A DNA stretch of 64,000 nucleotides from Gnetum montanum (Eukaryota; Streptophyta; Gnetopsida; Gnetales; Gnetaceae). Position numbers and translations under genes: made by a program. Where the stretch lies: the NCBI GenBank assembly GCA_015680685.1, contig MNCI01030123.1, forward strand, positions 1,152,020 to 1,216,019, read 5' to 3'. How positions within the stretch are numbered: the stretch's first letter is position 1; each line of letters begins with the position of its first letter. The notes beneath the pieces are model-generated. The model did not search any database. It saw only the letters and a program-made list of their open reading frames with translations, and was not told the DNA's origin. Below, in pieces: positions 42,929 to 55,748 of this stretch.

Positions 42929-45563
42929 TGTAACACCCCACCCTAGCTAGGGCAGGGTGATGCCTAAGATCAAGTAATCTTAGAATAGAAGCATGATAAC
43001 TAAAAACCAATAATGTGTGGAATACATGATATTAAGTAAGGTCAAACTACATAGAAATTTCATACCACACCAAAACTAAACATACACTTCAATTCATTCT
43101 ACCAAAATACAAAAAAAAAAAACACATAAACTCCATCATTGTACATATAAGAGTACGGAGAGTTTCATACAATGATAGATAGTCCATACTACTATACATG
43201 AAATATACATTAACCAAGCACTAAAGATTTTTCCCTCCTCTACTCTCCCTCTCCGTGCTCATCTAGGCTCATGTGCCTTTCACCTGTAATTTAAATAAAG
43301 TTAGTACACAATTGAGTAGGTAGCCTTTACACTTCCCCTGCTAGATGGCCAACAAGTGCTACACTAGAGGAGAGGAGTGGGGTATAAGGCAACCTACAAC
43401 AACTATTAGTCTTACACATGCTCAAAACAAAACACACACCATATCACCAATAATGCTAACATATTATCATACAATCATAGATAAAGCCATGGTCTAACAT
43501 CATCTATGATGCCCATGTCATCAAAACACATATTATTAATGACATGAGTCACAAACTGATACTATCATATACTTAGCCCATGTGGTCACTAGCATATCCC
43601 CACTTAGTGCAGCATGTGAATCATTACCATGAGTACTCATAACAACCATTGCCTATAGGTCTTTTATTAGTCTTTTATTTATCCAATTGGTGCTAGGGTC
43701 CATTAATCTATGACCCATAACCACTAGCCTTTTGGAGGACTGGCGATAGGGATAAACACACCTATGCCACATACCAGCCGTAGGGACGAACACACCTACA
43801 CTCTCTCACTCTCAAGATGAGGCCTAAGATAGAAGCCTCACCAATGCATCACAATGGAGGTTAATCCATACTACCTCTAGGATGCCTCATCACCAATTGG
43901 TCCATATCCTCATGCTAGCACCACCTGCCAAATGATCGTCACAAGCGTCATCGCAAAAACATGTACACATTTTAACTACCTTAAGCCAACATGTGTCATA
44001 AGCACAACACACTGAAACAAACATAAACACACATATCCATCCCTAATAGTTACAATCATTTTATGAAAACAATACCACGATTTGAAAAAACAACATGAAT
44101 ACCTCAATATGACAAAACAATACCATATTTCTCAAATGGCATGTACTTTCATACAAATGACCACAATAAAAACCTTCAAAATGATATATGCCCAAAGAGA
44201 AAAATAATTCCATGATGAGAAAGTACTTATCAAAATGATCCCAACGACACTAATTTTACCTAAATCAGACTCCTGGAAGCAAATTTACGTGCATTCAAAG
44301 TTTGATTAATAAAATAATATTTAAAGAATATTTAATTATCACTAGGAAGGATTAGAACTCCCAAAAATGCTCATGCCCCAATAGGCCTTGAAAATATCAT
44401 ATTCTAATCATACCAATCTCATCAACATCACATATCATATTCTACAAGGCCACATCATACCATACATTGCATATATATTACTGAATAATTTGTAACCAAA
44501 ATTGGACAATTTCAAGAAATAGGCAAAATAACATGTCCAAGCTTAATCTTTGAGTTATCTACCCCACATGCCCACATCACATAATCATATACACTAATCC
44601 AGCACAAAAATATAGGGAAAAGGTAAAGACAACTCACCAATTAAAATTTTTAGGTAAAAAGGCAAAAATAAGTAGAAAACCCTGAAAAATTTGATAGGAC
44701 TCTATTTAGCTTCCAACAAGTTTTTCATCCCACATAGATAGGATGGTAGCAATTCCAAACCCAAGTTCAAAACAAGCAAAAATCAGCCACAAAGCTCAAA
44801 ATTCAGAAAAATGTGAAACAAAAAAAGAGAAGAAAAAAAATGAAAGAACAAGCCCTTTTGCATTTTTGTTAACGTGAATAAAAAAAACACTAGAAACCCA
44901 AAACCCAATTTCTATGGCAAGTGGTGGTGAGGTAGTGGAAAAGAAAACAAACGTAAAACCTATACATTTACTTTATACTTTATATAACACAAAAAAAACC
45001 AATGGTGTGCTTTTCTCATGTGATGTGAGTTAACTTTTTTTCCATTTGAATTATTTATTATTTTTTAATGAATGATTTTCATAAGATATTCTTATTTTTT
45101 CCTCCGCAACTAATGCTATAAACTTTAATCATGCGTAACAAACACACCAGGACCCTAAATCAAAATCTATTTGAACCTACAAGATCTTTATCATACGCAC
45201 TACACATGCACATGCCAAAACCACACTTGAACATCACATAACATAGTGCTATAGTACAAATTCCTACATGCCAAAATCGCACATAAAGCTTAGAGATATA
45301 CCAGACAGGTGCTCTTGTACCCCAGTCCAACACCCCTACTAGTAACCTCACCTAGCTAACACATCACACAGGGCTAGTGTACATAATCATGTTAGTTAAG
45401 TATGTAAAGACCTCATAATCAGAACATAAAGATGAAGCCTCATAATAGATAAAATACATTTATATTACATTAACTCATCCTTGACAACCCATCAAGACTC
45501 CACATGTAATGTATAAATCGTAAGCGTATGACCATACCTACTATCTTCGGATGGGATGTAACA
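42929..45563 (-). repeat. chromovirus 5' LTR, 2.6 kb
   Basis: On the plus strand it runs from TGTAACACCCC to GGGATGTAACA, so on the coding strand it starts TGTTACATCCC and ends GGGGTGTTACA. There is no second copy in the window. The outer flank after 45563 starts ACGTAGG; a TSD cannot be tested. Confidence 0.75.
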
Positions 45564-46974
45564 ACGTAGGATTTTAGCAGAGGTTCAAGCTCTCCTTCTA
45601 GCACTAGAAAACTATTGCATCTAAAAATTTTGATTGCTAGAAAACTAAAAATCCTAGGTGCATAATAGTTTTAGCCTTAGATTCCAATGGAATCTAAGAA
45701 AGAGGATTCAAGACATCTTGGATAGTCTTGTCAATCACCTAAGGACTTGAAAAGTTTAAATGGGGGTAAACAAATGGTAAAATGGTGTAGATTTGATTTA
45801 AAATGAATGCACAAAAGAAAAACTATGATACTTTACACAAAAAATAGAACTGTAAACTTTATTACAATGAAAATACTGAAAACAAAGAGAGTTTAGGATG
45901 TGTACAAATGGTGCCTAAAAGCACAAGGGGGCTCACTTTGATGAAGTTTGAACCTGGTAGTTTGCACAACATGGTCAGCTCCATGGTCCAGGTACTTCCC
46001 AACTCCCAAAACTAAAATTCCTTACTAGTTACTTGCATAGATCTATAGCATTGGTCACAGAGGGGCAAGGTGTGTGAATGACTTTTTTAAGCAACAAGGA
46101 GTACTACTGTGGGAGTCTTTATGCTCAAGTGGTAGAGCATTGCTCCAAAAACCTCATATAACCTCAAGGTTATAAGTTCTTAGAATCGCTGAAAGTTCCA
46201 CACTCAAGAATCATTAAAAGCTTTGTGTTTGCTTCCAATTCAAAGGCCTAGGAATTATAAAGTAGTGGAACCCTTTCAATGTATTTGAAGTTGGCTTATA
46301 TAGGTTATATGGCTACTAAAGTTTGGCTGTAATATTCTACCATGATTACTAATAGATTAGTGTTACATGAAGATGTGGTAGGTGTTTGATTCTAGTGTAG
46401 CTGCTATTTGTAGTAAGTTTTGATACCCTTAAAGTTACAAAACCATGTAGGTTATCAAAAATAGTAAACAGACTTTTCATCCACACTGGCTTCTCCCACC
46501 CACACTGGTCTTCTAATAACAACACTGGAGTTGTAGGAGCAATGCTAAGATTCATTGAAAATGGAAACCCCACCCACTTCAACACTAGCCTTGATGTGGC
46601 AACATTGGCCTTATGGTGACTATGCTAGCCATAGTTGGGAGAATGAAAGTTAAATCCCACAACTCTAGACATAGGTGCTACCATCATAGTAAAGGTTGCA
46701 CCCCTTACAAAACCCATGAAAATGCCAATTAGGGTAGTCCAAAAGGCATTTTTGACCTTCCCAAGACCAAATATAAACATGGTAGCACTTTTTCCACTTG
46801 GAAAGTGAGGTTATAACAACTTATGAAGCATTTTTCAGCTCCAAAAGTTAAAGTATGTGAAACTTCATCTTATGGATTACAATATTCACATTTTACTTTA
46901 AAATTTGAGCCTTAGGTTTTATGATGAAGGCTTACAAATTACAACATGAAATTGCTTGGTGGTGTTTTTGTTAG
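45564..46974. other. unassigned stretch, 1.4 kb
   Basis: No frame of interest and no LTR ends were found. It holds the tRNA-like piece at 46109-46182. It separates the chromovirus LTR from the truncated A4 and may hold the deletion point of A4. Confidence 0.4.
46109..46182 (+). repeat. tRNA-like promoter fragment, possible SINE head
   Basis: ATGCTCAAGTGGTAGAGCAT fits the A box of a tRNA gene and AAGGTTATAAGTTC, about 45 bases further, loosely fits the B box. Acceptor stem bases do not pair, so it is not a working tRNA. Confidence 0.25.
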
Positions 46975-48200
46975 CTATTGAGGTTGTAGAGCTGAGAGCC
47001 CAACTAGTCAACCCAACCATTCTTAGTGAAGTCATCACATAGGATGAAACTTTCCTACAACTTTAGAATTAATTAAAATAGGCTATGAATATCAAGGAGA
47101 TGGTAGTCTTCAATACATCCTTATCAGAAGCACTTGCTACCCACACTTATAAGGACTTGGCACAAGTCCACAAGGAAAATGTAGGCTTGACCAAAGACAT
47201 CCATTGCCTATGTAATGTCAAGGAACAAAAATACTAGATGGTCAAATTTGTAAGATAGTAGTAGAAGCAGCTTGCTAGCATGAACTTGAGGAGGTTCATA
47301 GCAGAGAAAAAAAATTTGTTAATGGAGGAGGTTTGGGAACTTCTCTAGAAAATGTTCATTAACATAGCTTCCTAGAAAAATGAGACCCTAAAGTTCAAAC
47401 ATGTTAAAAATCACTACAGGGACTAGGTGGGGCTCCTCAAGTAGGTGAAGAAGAAAAAGATCCAGTTAGCCAAAGCGAAGATGAATGAGGTTGTCGAGCA
47501 ACTCTAGCAAAGAGTTGATGTATGGAAATTGATCTTGAATGGTATGAATGCCTACAACAAAATGGAGATCCACCTAAAGGAGTTGCAAATAGAAGAAGTG
47601 ATAGAATACATGGAACTTGCAAACCTCCTCTATGAAAACTTGGTGATGCTAACAATTAAAAGACCAAGGTCAAAGTTAGAAAAATAGGTGGCCAGCTCAT
47701 ACCTCCTCTATGAGGCTAGGTTTAAGCACCACAAGGACACCAAGTAGAAGCCAGAAATAGCTAACACTTAGCTTGAAGTTCTTTGGAGCTAATTCATAGA
47801 CTAAAGATCTATTGTTGAGAACCCATCTAGAAGGATGAATGATTACCATGAACTACAAAACCTTGTAAAGATGTTTGATGTGGAAGTTTAATAATTTAGA
47901 GCATGGTTTGTCAATGTGAATGAGTTGTTCCTGACAATGCCCTATCCATGGGATGTTCTAGTACCAATCCACATTAGTGAAGCTATGTGGACTATGTATG
48001 ACCCATAGAGCAAGGAGGAGAAGATGAAAGCATTGTTGGATGCTTTTCATCTTTCACCATAAGTAGTTGCTATAGTAGAACAACCACAACCTTATCCTTA
48101 ATTGCCATCACCATGAGTGTTAAAGTTGGGTGAATGTCCTTCAACACCCCAAGAGCCTTCACCTCTTAGCATTGTTTGATCTTCTCATTGTCTTTAGTAA
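46975..48200 (+). pseudogene. ORF3 of A4, C-terminal half
   Basis: One frame runs from about 46980 to 48115 with stops but no frameshift. It aligns with A1 from VELRAQLV onward. Shared blocks: LKELQIEEV, YMELANL, LLYEARFKHHKD, MNDYHELQNLV, AWFVNVNELF, PYPWDV and MKALLDAFHL. It is Lys/Glu/Leu-rich with heptad-like spacing, so coiled coil is inferred. TAG codons replace Gln of A1 at several places, and some TAG positions are shared with A1 (for example before KNET/KNEV). Confidence 0.75.
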
Positions 48201-48407
48201 TCAAAGGATTGCTGTGAGTCATTTTTGTAAAGGGTGTTCAATTTTATTATCTAGGACATCCATTTTTTGTCATTTTTTTAATTAGGTACAATTTGACACT
48301 TAGACTCAGCCAGTTAGAGGTTGTCAATCAATAATTCCATACCTTCCTAATTTTGTAAAAAGCTCAATCCTATTTTTGTTTACTTAAGGATGAGTTTTCA
48401 TTCAATC

Positions 48408-48416
48408 ATAGGAGTA
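48408..48416 (+). other. A4 polypurine tract
   Basis: ATAGGAGTA, a decayed form of ATGGGGGTA. Confidence 0.65.
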
Positions 48417-49170
48417 TAATGAATCATTTGACAAGCTACATTGACATAGCCCCATCAATGTAGTTTCATCAATACATGATTAGATGCATCGACACAATGT
48501 CTAGTCTTTCCTATATAAATGCATGCATCCACTGCATTTAAGGCATGCTAAGTCAATAGTGTAGCCAAACTTTTGCAATTTCTTTCCCTCAGATGTACAA
48601 TATTTTCTGAGTGCTAGCAATAGGACTTCAAGGATTGTATGGATCCTTATTTGATCATTAATGTACCTAAACACTTTGATGTGTTTGTAATAAAGATGAG
48701 ATTTCTAGAATTTCTTGAAGCACTTTAGAATAGTTTAATATTTCCATTCATGCACTTTATTGCTTATATATTTTACATTCATGTCCTTAGTTAATGAACA
48801 CATTTAACAATAATAACACATAAGTATGACCACCTCAAACATACCATTAATGCTTAGTAATCCTAGTGGTATTATCGCTTGGTTCGCGCAGTAGCCTAAC
48901 ATTTGGTAATCTAGTAGCATTTATAACGAGTTTAGGATGTGCATGGAAGGTGGGCACAAATGCTTATGTTAGGATAATTAGACTAAAGAATTAGATAGTT
49001 AATTAGTTAATTTACAATTAGTGAAGCCAAGAAGACAACAATAGTATCTCTAAGTTACTATCTTTGTCCATCACTGTATTTAGGGGCTAAGTCCATGGAA
49101 TTTGACTAGATTGCTAGTGCAACAATTATGATTCATATGGTTTGGTGCAGGGTCTACTTCCTACTCATCA
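48417..49170 (+). repeat. A4 3' LTR
   Basis: It starts TAATGAATC (TG decayed to TA) after the polypurine tract and ends CTACTCATCA. It is about 750 bases, shorter than its relatives, and shares TATAAATGC, AATAAAGATGAG and the GTTTAGGATGTG block. Confidence 0.8.
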
Positions 49171-52100
49171 CCTAGATATGTTACTTACCTGATATAAAAT
49201 ATAACTTAATAATGAAAAAAAATTAAGAATATTATGATCCTTCACATTATAGTCTCCATAGAGAATGCATGGTATTAGGTTAAGATTAGTATAGATTAGG
49301 AACATTTTGTTTTTCAAACTTTTCTTTATTTGATTAATTAAGTAGGACACTTGAAAAAGTCTAACATCTAGACATGTTGATTTAAGAATTAATTATGTTG
49401 ATCATACATTAACATCTTCCTACTGATTAGATTTTAAATAAATGTCAAAGCTATGTGGCTTGTTTGGAATCTTAACCATTCTTTCTTTCTCATGATTTGA
49501 AGTTTTTAAATTTTAAAAGATCATATATTTTAATCTCCATTCAAATCTATGTACCAATTTAAACTTGGCTTCTTTATACAAGATTATGCAACCATCCATG
49601 TTGTGGTTCTTGCAATAGGCTAATATGTTTGACTCAAAAGAACAACTTCCACAAGAATCTTTCTACTTGTAAATACCTTCATATCCCAACTTTTTCAAAT
49701 TTGATTGGAATTATTGTAAGAATTCCCATGGTAAGACTTCTTATAAGCGTAAGCCATTAGCATTCAAATCTTATAATTCTACCAAGATGCATAGATATCA
49801 ATACTCAAGCTAGTCCAATGTCCATGGTGGACATAGTAGATGTTGTCTTTCACTAGCTAGGAACCTTGCAATCAAGTTGTATGTTGCAACTTTCATTCTA
49901 GTTTTTGGATTCTCCCCTAGATCATTTCTCTTCATGGGTATCATACATCTTGTTAGAGCAACGTTATAATTTTCTATGATGTTTAATATCTACTCCTAAT
50001 GTTTATATGCTTATTCTATTAATATACATCTTCTTGACCATTTTGAATCACCAAAATATTTTTCAACTAATGAATTTTTTTAGGTGATAATAATTAGCTA
50101 CATTACTTAGACTCCTAATAACCTTTCTACCCCCCTTAAGAACATTGACTTTAACAGTGTGACTAATGATATACTAGGAGTTACTGATCTAAGACTAATG
50201 ATTAACATAAGCTAATAATCTAATTTAAAGACCAAAGATGGCCAAAGAGGTTAGATATGTTGGTTCTAATAATTAAATTTTTAGGCATGACTAGTTAGTC
50301 TAAGTTATGGCCTTTAAAGGTACAGTTTAAGGTATCACCTAATTATCAAATACTCATATGATTAATCTAACCTCACTATTGAGTTCAAAAGGCTAAAAAA
50401 TATTAGAAAAAAACTATTCATAAGTTAGAAACAGACATTGTATACCCATGTTATGCTAAAATTAAGCTTCTAAGGATCTTGAGGTGTTATGTTGAATAAG
50501 TAAAAACTAATTTTTAAAGCTCTATATGGTAGATCTAACTTTGCCATTGTGTTTGGAAGGTCAAAAGTTATTGGAAATGACTCTTCGTTTACCAAAAAAT
50601 ACTTTCATAACCAAAAGTTATAGCTTCTAAGGTCCAAATCTTTGAGTAAGAAAAAAGAAAAAGAAAAAGACTTTTTAAGAGGTTATGCTTCCTAGTACTA
50701 CTTCAAGGAAAATACACTTAATTTATAATTTTTATCTCACTTATTCTCAAACTATCAATTTTACTTGTTCTCAAAATTTACTACTTCTTATTATTTAATT
50801 GTTTTCATCCTAGATATTAAATTTAAATTTTTCTATATTTGATTATTTCCTTTAAATTTCTCATCTACCCAAATTTCCAGAGGAGGCAAGATCCTACAAT
50901 GTTGACAATCATTAGGGAAGATAGAATATTGTGGTGCTAATGGTTTCACTCGTTGCTAAAGGAGGTGGCACCCTATGGCATTCATGGTTATCAAAGAAAG
51001 TAGAATCCTGTGATACCAATGATATTTGCGATCACTATGAGCCTAAAATCTTTGATAGCATGTGGTAGATTTGACAATTGAGGCAAGTAGATCACATAAG
51101 TAGTGACACATAGTGGTAGAAGGAAAGCAACATATGGGAGATCTACATTAGATTTTCTACAAATTTTTATTATTATTTATGTGATGATTTGCTGCATGAA
51201 AATTAGGAGTTTGGTATGGGTAAGGGAAGGTTCTAAGTTTGAATCCTAATCCTTATTTTTTTTATTTTTTTAAAAAAATTAATTAATTAAGGCATGCATA
51301 ATGAAAAAATTTGAATGATGATATCTTCAAAAATGTAAGTCCGATTGGGACAAAAATTGTATCATTGGAATTTTATCAACAAGTACTTTGTGTTGGATAT
51401 GGTTTTAGTATCAAAAAATGAATTTGAAATTTCAAGATTTGAAAGGATCAAAATTGATTATTTTGTAGCATTGACATTACTAGACTATTGTTTGGGTAAC
51501 ATGAAGACTTCTTAATGACTTAAATTTGATTATAAAAGATATACCAACTCTTGGAAAAAATGTAACACATTTAGCTTTACAATTTTACAAGTGATGTAGG
51601 CCTATCATCTCATCTATATACCCTAGTGAGTTACTAAGGATTAGTAAGACATCAAAACCTTATCCATGGAGTATGGGTTTTCCTATGAATCTCATGGTAA
51701 TAATCCATCATAGTTAAGTAGGAATGACATAATATTATGGCTATTTTGACCTCCTTAAGCTTACTAATGCATAGGTTATAAGTAGATATGAGTAATGCTA
51801 AATTATAAGAGTAAGATATTTCAAGGATAATAAGTTATAAGCAATACAAAATTAGCTCAAGCCATGGTTCCTAATCTTTTAGGAAAAATTTAATAATGAC
51901 CTTAATCAATTACCATTCTAGAATTACTACAAGATAGGTAAGAGTTACCTAGACTGAAGTATCCTAGTATTACAAGAGTTTCTTATAGTTAATGCACATT
52001 CTTAAGGTGTAATCAGGTCTCCTAGTCAGTGATATCCATAAAATTCACAAAGAATAAATTTTGTTAGTTGGTGGAATACTTCTTGAACATGATTCACATT

Positions 52101-52298
52101 CACAATTTTCTTGTAAATGTGTGGTTGTGAGTCAGTTTTCCAAAAAAAAATCAATGGAAAGGTATCTTTTGGCTTACATGAATTATCTCAAATGTAATAT
52201 GCATCTAGTGGTGGTTCATGACTCTACTTGGGTCATGGCTCCATGGTTCATCATTGGATTATAGTTGGTCCTTAGGCCATGATTTTCTCTAACACCAA
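49171..52298. other. unassigned stretch, 3.1 kb
   Basis: It is AT-rich and has no reading frame above 70 codons. A loose two-copy tandem repeat of about 80 bases lies at 50881-51040 (GGAGG..GCA....ATCATTA.../GGAGGTGGCACC...). Some text at 50200-50640 reads like chromovirus LTR. The last bases before 52299 read on the minus strand as a possible tRNA-iMet primer site (TGGTGTTAGAG). Confidence 0.4.
50881..51040 (+). repeat. diverged two-copy tandem repeat
   Basis: Copies of about 80 bases at 50881-50960 and 50961-51040 share GGAGG, ATCA.AGG/AAGA.AGAAT..TGTG.T, CCAATG/GCTAATG and CACT at matching positions. Confidence 0.4.
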
Positions 52299-52798
52299 AT
52301 GTAACATCTCATCCCTGAATGCTGTGAAAAATATCAAATATATATTACATTCAACATTATGTGTAAAAACATAATAGGAAAAATGCTCAAGGAAAATGAA
52401 AAGAATGATTTATTGATATGGAATAATGTATTTGTGTCATGCTCTGAAGATTCCTTGGGATCATCTTCTTTTGACATCTATTCCTTAGAGGCTATACAAC
52501 ACTATTACCATGGTTAGACCTACAATCAACTAGAAGGAATAGTCAATCACCTTCTTGTTTCATAGCACCTAGCATTTATTACTCACCTGTTACTAGCTCC
52601 AAACATCCATGCTAATATGAACTCTAATGTTTGGGTTTAAGCACCTTATCCCAAATCCCCAAAGGTTAATTCAAGAGACATGCCCATTATTACAATGTTC
52701 CCCTTCAGGTATTAATCACAGCTTGTCTTTTCTAGTCTTATTATAATAATTATAATACTTATTTTGAAAAGACATCATCTTTGTTATGCAACAACACA
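52299..52798 (-). repeat. probable LTR fragment of a second chromovirus
   Basis: It starts TGTAACATCTCATCC, like the TGTAACACCCCACCC end of the LTR at 42929, beside a tRNA-iMet-like primer site. It contains TTACTCACCTGTTACTAGCTC, comparable with the TTTCACCTGTAATT block of the other LTR. It is cut by A5 at 52798; the other half should lie beyond 62678, but I could not match it. Confidence 0.45.
52794..52798. repeat. target-site duplication ACACA, left copy (A5)
   Basis: The right flank of A5 reads ACACC (62674-62678), one mismatch. Confidence 0.65.
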
Positions 52799-53646
52799 TG
52801 ATGAGTTGCGAGGTACCCCTACATCCAACCATACAAATTACTAAGGTGGTACGTGTGATCCAATTGAATTCTGTGGACCTATAGTTATCTAATGCACTAG
52901 CTCTTCTAGGAAGAGAAATGGGCATTGAGAACATTTGTTGTCTTTCCAACTAGACTTGTGAAATTCAAGGGTATGGTTTACGTGTAATTGAGGTATATGA
53001 TTTTTATTATTTTATATTTTATGGGTTTGGTCGCCTACAATGAGAATGAAAAGTAATTGAAGATCTAACTCATCTACTACCTAGCTAGCCTAACATAAGT
53101 AACTGCCTCACTTTCTTGGACACATCCTAAACACATATAGCATTGTTGGGCTACCAAATGTTAAGCGTTGCTGGGTTACCAAGTACGCTATGAATGCTTG
53201 AAGTGGTCGTGCTTGTGTTCATTAACTACTGGAAATAAATTGCTAATTCAAATGCATTAAAAGAAAGAGTAAGAAAGTAAAATTCAATAAAGAAAATATT
53301 AAGCTATTTTCAATGTTCCAAGGATTTTCAAAATAGTTTGTTTTATTCCTGTCACACTGTTGTGCTCAGGTACATCTGTGCTCAAACAAAGAACCATACA
53401 CACTTAAACTCCTTTTGTAGACACTCAGAAAATGTTCTAACTTTGAGGGAAAAAATGACAAGAGATTCACTACTCTTCTTGAAAAATAAACTAAAAACTA
53501 ACTCAAAATAGGAGCCTAGGCATGGTATTTATAGACCCAAGGTAAATGCTCCAACATCGCTTACATAACGTCGTATCAAGATCTTGATATTGCGTACGTG
53601 ACATCGCATACCTGATGTCAGGGCCAACATAAAACATGTTTCATCA
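52799..53646 (-). repeat. A5 3' LTR
   Basis: Plus-strand ends TGATGAGTTGCG and TTTCATCA. TATTTATA (TATA box on the minus strand) at 53526-53533. GATATTGCGTACGTGACATCGC in U3 is a decayed form of the palindrome cluster. Confidence 0.92.
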
Positions 53647-53655
53647 TACCCCCAC
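53647..53655 (-). other. A5 polypurine tract
   Basis: The minus strand reads GTGGGGGTA before the LTR. Confidence 0.82.
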
Positions 53656-53998
53656 AATAGAATGAAAACTCATCTTTGAGTGAAGAAGAGGAGGAACAAG
53701 TTCTTTACAACATAACATATTAGGTAGGAATGGAATTATTAACTCTCACACAAATTGACTCAAATGAAACAAACATACAGACTATGAGTGCCAAGTGTAC
53801 AGAATTACAATTTTGACAAAATTGAGTGTTCATGAGAAGAGGACTGAACACTATGGAGAATATTGACATCCAACACCTCTTTGCAATAGAAGAATGAAAG
53901 AGATAGAAGAAATCCAACAAGAATGAACGTTCCTCATTGTGTGGTACTGCTGCATCATCCTTGTTGAAGGTAGTCCCATTTCTAGCCCATGCTTCCCA
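53656..53998 (-). other. A5 short 3' exon replacing ORF3
   Basis: It begins after the acceptor with TGGGAAGCATGGGCTAG, the same text as A2, and runs to the polypurine tract. On the minus strand an open stretch at 53720-53920 (66 codons, hydrophobic) is present but has no clear match in A2, so a coding role is doubtful. Confidence 0.45.
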
Positions 53999-54028
53999 CT
54001 ATAATCACAACAAAATCATGAATTAGTA
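53999..54028 (-). promoter_or_regulatory. A5 branch point and 3' splice acceptor
   Basis: The minus strand reads TACTAAT (54022-54028), then TTTTGTTGTGATTATAG ending at 53999, matching A1 and A2. Confidence 0.55.
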
Positions 54029-55748
54029 TGAAATGTGTAACACATAACTATTAAATGCCTTGTTTCATCGATGGTTACTCTTGGCCAGGTTGTGATTGTG
54101 CTTGATTGGTTCCTTGAGTAGTGTTAGCAGGAAGGCTGACATATAGGGTTAATTTAATTAAGTGATCCATTAAATTGAAAAAGTTCAATACAAGGAAATT
54201 TTTGAAGAGGGTATAAGAATTCACAACAATGAAGCAAAGAATTCAATGAAACTATTGTGAATATGTGTACAACTAGTTGTCATTGATGGGATAAACAAAA
54301 ATAATTTGATTGTAAGATTGTCTAAGGGTAAATAACTTCACTAACCCAACCAAAAGATATACAAGTGGATTCGCCCAAAAGTAGGCACAGGCCTCATATG
54401 CCCTTACATAACTTCAAATCAAAGAGTCCATAGGCTCCATGGATGATTAATGGTTATAGAAGGTTAAGTACAAAAACCTAGAAGAAACTAACTAATTGAC
54501 ACACAAACTAGGACATTGAACTAAAACATGAAACTGGTAGTAAGGTGAGAGATGGAAAGCATAGAGGGATGAGAGAGAGTGTGAAATGGAGTTCCTAATT
54601 ATGGTCACATGAATTCCCTTGTGGAATTTGTGGTTAAATGACTTGATAGGATCCATCCTTAGTCTAGACCAAAACCAACCATGTTCAGTGACTTCACATC
54701 AACATTCTAAGACCAATCCATCCCCTAAGACACAAAAGTGCTCCCATAGAACAACCACTGTTACTTATTAGAGAAGAAGTAGGAAGTGAGGAAGGGCCTT
54801 AGTTAGAGGGGACTAGTCCCATAACTAGTTCTTGTAGCCCATTTATTCTATCTAAGGGGTGTGCTTTGAATTCCCATTGTTTTTTTATACAAAGACACAT
54901 GCATTTATTTTGTCCAAGGGGTGTGCTTTGAATCCTCATCTTTTCATCTTTTTTCTTTTTTCTTTTCTTGATGATAACCACACCATGTGAGGACGTATAC
55001 ATTTATTTTATCTAAGGGGTGTGCTTTGAATTCTCATCATTATTTTTCTGATGAGAACCACACCATGCAAGGACTTATTCAACTTCCTTTTATTAGATGA
55101 CACAAAATGATAAGAAATTCATGGAAACACACATGCACCCAGGCAAACAGAAAAGCACAAAGAATACTAAATCCCCTTGAAGCCACACCATATTCAAACC
55201 TTTGAATCCTTCCCAATTCCAACAGTTATCAAAGTCACAAATTTATTAAATTTTTATTCATGAAAAAAGGACTGCACGTTTCCAAAACAATGAAAACCAT
55301 AGAGTTTGTAGATGGGTAAATGTTATGGATTCACTGCTTGTTACATGAAAAGAAACCATGTTCTAATTATTCGTAATGAAAATCAAAGCTAGAAACCAAA
55401 CACCAATAATCAAATAAAAATAATAGTACATACCACCATCAAGTAACACATTACCAATGTACCTAGCACTTATTAACAAAAAGTTAGAAAATCACATCAA
55501 AATAAAAGAAAATATAAAATAAAGTGTAAAATATTTATGAAATAGAAAATGTACTAACGATGGTGCAAAAAAAATTAAAAAAGATTAATAACATAAAAAT
55601 AAAAAGATGTAAAATTAAGAAGGCCAAAAACAAAAAGTTGTAAAACTAAAAATGTGTAAAATAAAAAATTTGAAAAACTAAGGAGCCACTTAAATAATTA
55701 GCATGGTTGGCCATCTCCCCCATGACTAAGTTGAAAGGAGGAGAAGAT
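54029..55748 (-). other. A5 noncoding region after pol
   Basis: Conserved with A1-A3, with an A/T-rich tract (55440-55680) next to the end of pol. No TATA box and leader of the ORF3 type are present. Confidence 0.6.
54859..55064 (-). other. A5 tandem hairpin units (three)
   Basis: Plus-strand positions: 55019-55064 (arms pair as TTCTCATC with GATGAGAA), 54920-54984 (long A/G-rich loop), and 54859 to about 54900 (outer arm decayed). Each ends AAGCACACC on the minus strand. Confidence 0.6.

Larger units (their letters stand above)
38404..45563 (-). mobile_element. Tekay/Del-type chromovirus, 3' LTR missing
   Basis: On the minus strand: a 2.6 kb LTR, a tRNA-iMet primer site, gag with a zinc knuckle, protease, RT, RNase H, integrase with GPY/F module and a chromodomain remnant. 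The element stops at about 38404 inside the chromodomain end, where A3 protease begins. The long LTR with TGTTACA ends and the order of domains are those of the Tekay/Del group. Confidence 0.88.
46975..49170 (+). mobile_element. Athila-like element A4, only the 3' end
   Basis: It consists of the C-terminal half of ORF3, a polypurine tract and a 3' LTR in the same orientation as A1. The upstream 10 kb are missing. It shows that ORF3-bearing copies occurred at least three times in this window. Confidence 0.82.

Noticed and set aside
46109-46182. tRNA gene
   Set aside because: The A box is good but the acceptor and T arms do not pair; kept only as a weak SINE-like feature.
49560-49880. Cys/His-containing readings that resemble a copia-type zinc knuckle on either strand
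   Set aside because: Spacing does not fit C-x2-C-x4-H-x4-C, and no other gag or pol block lies near.
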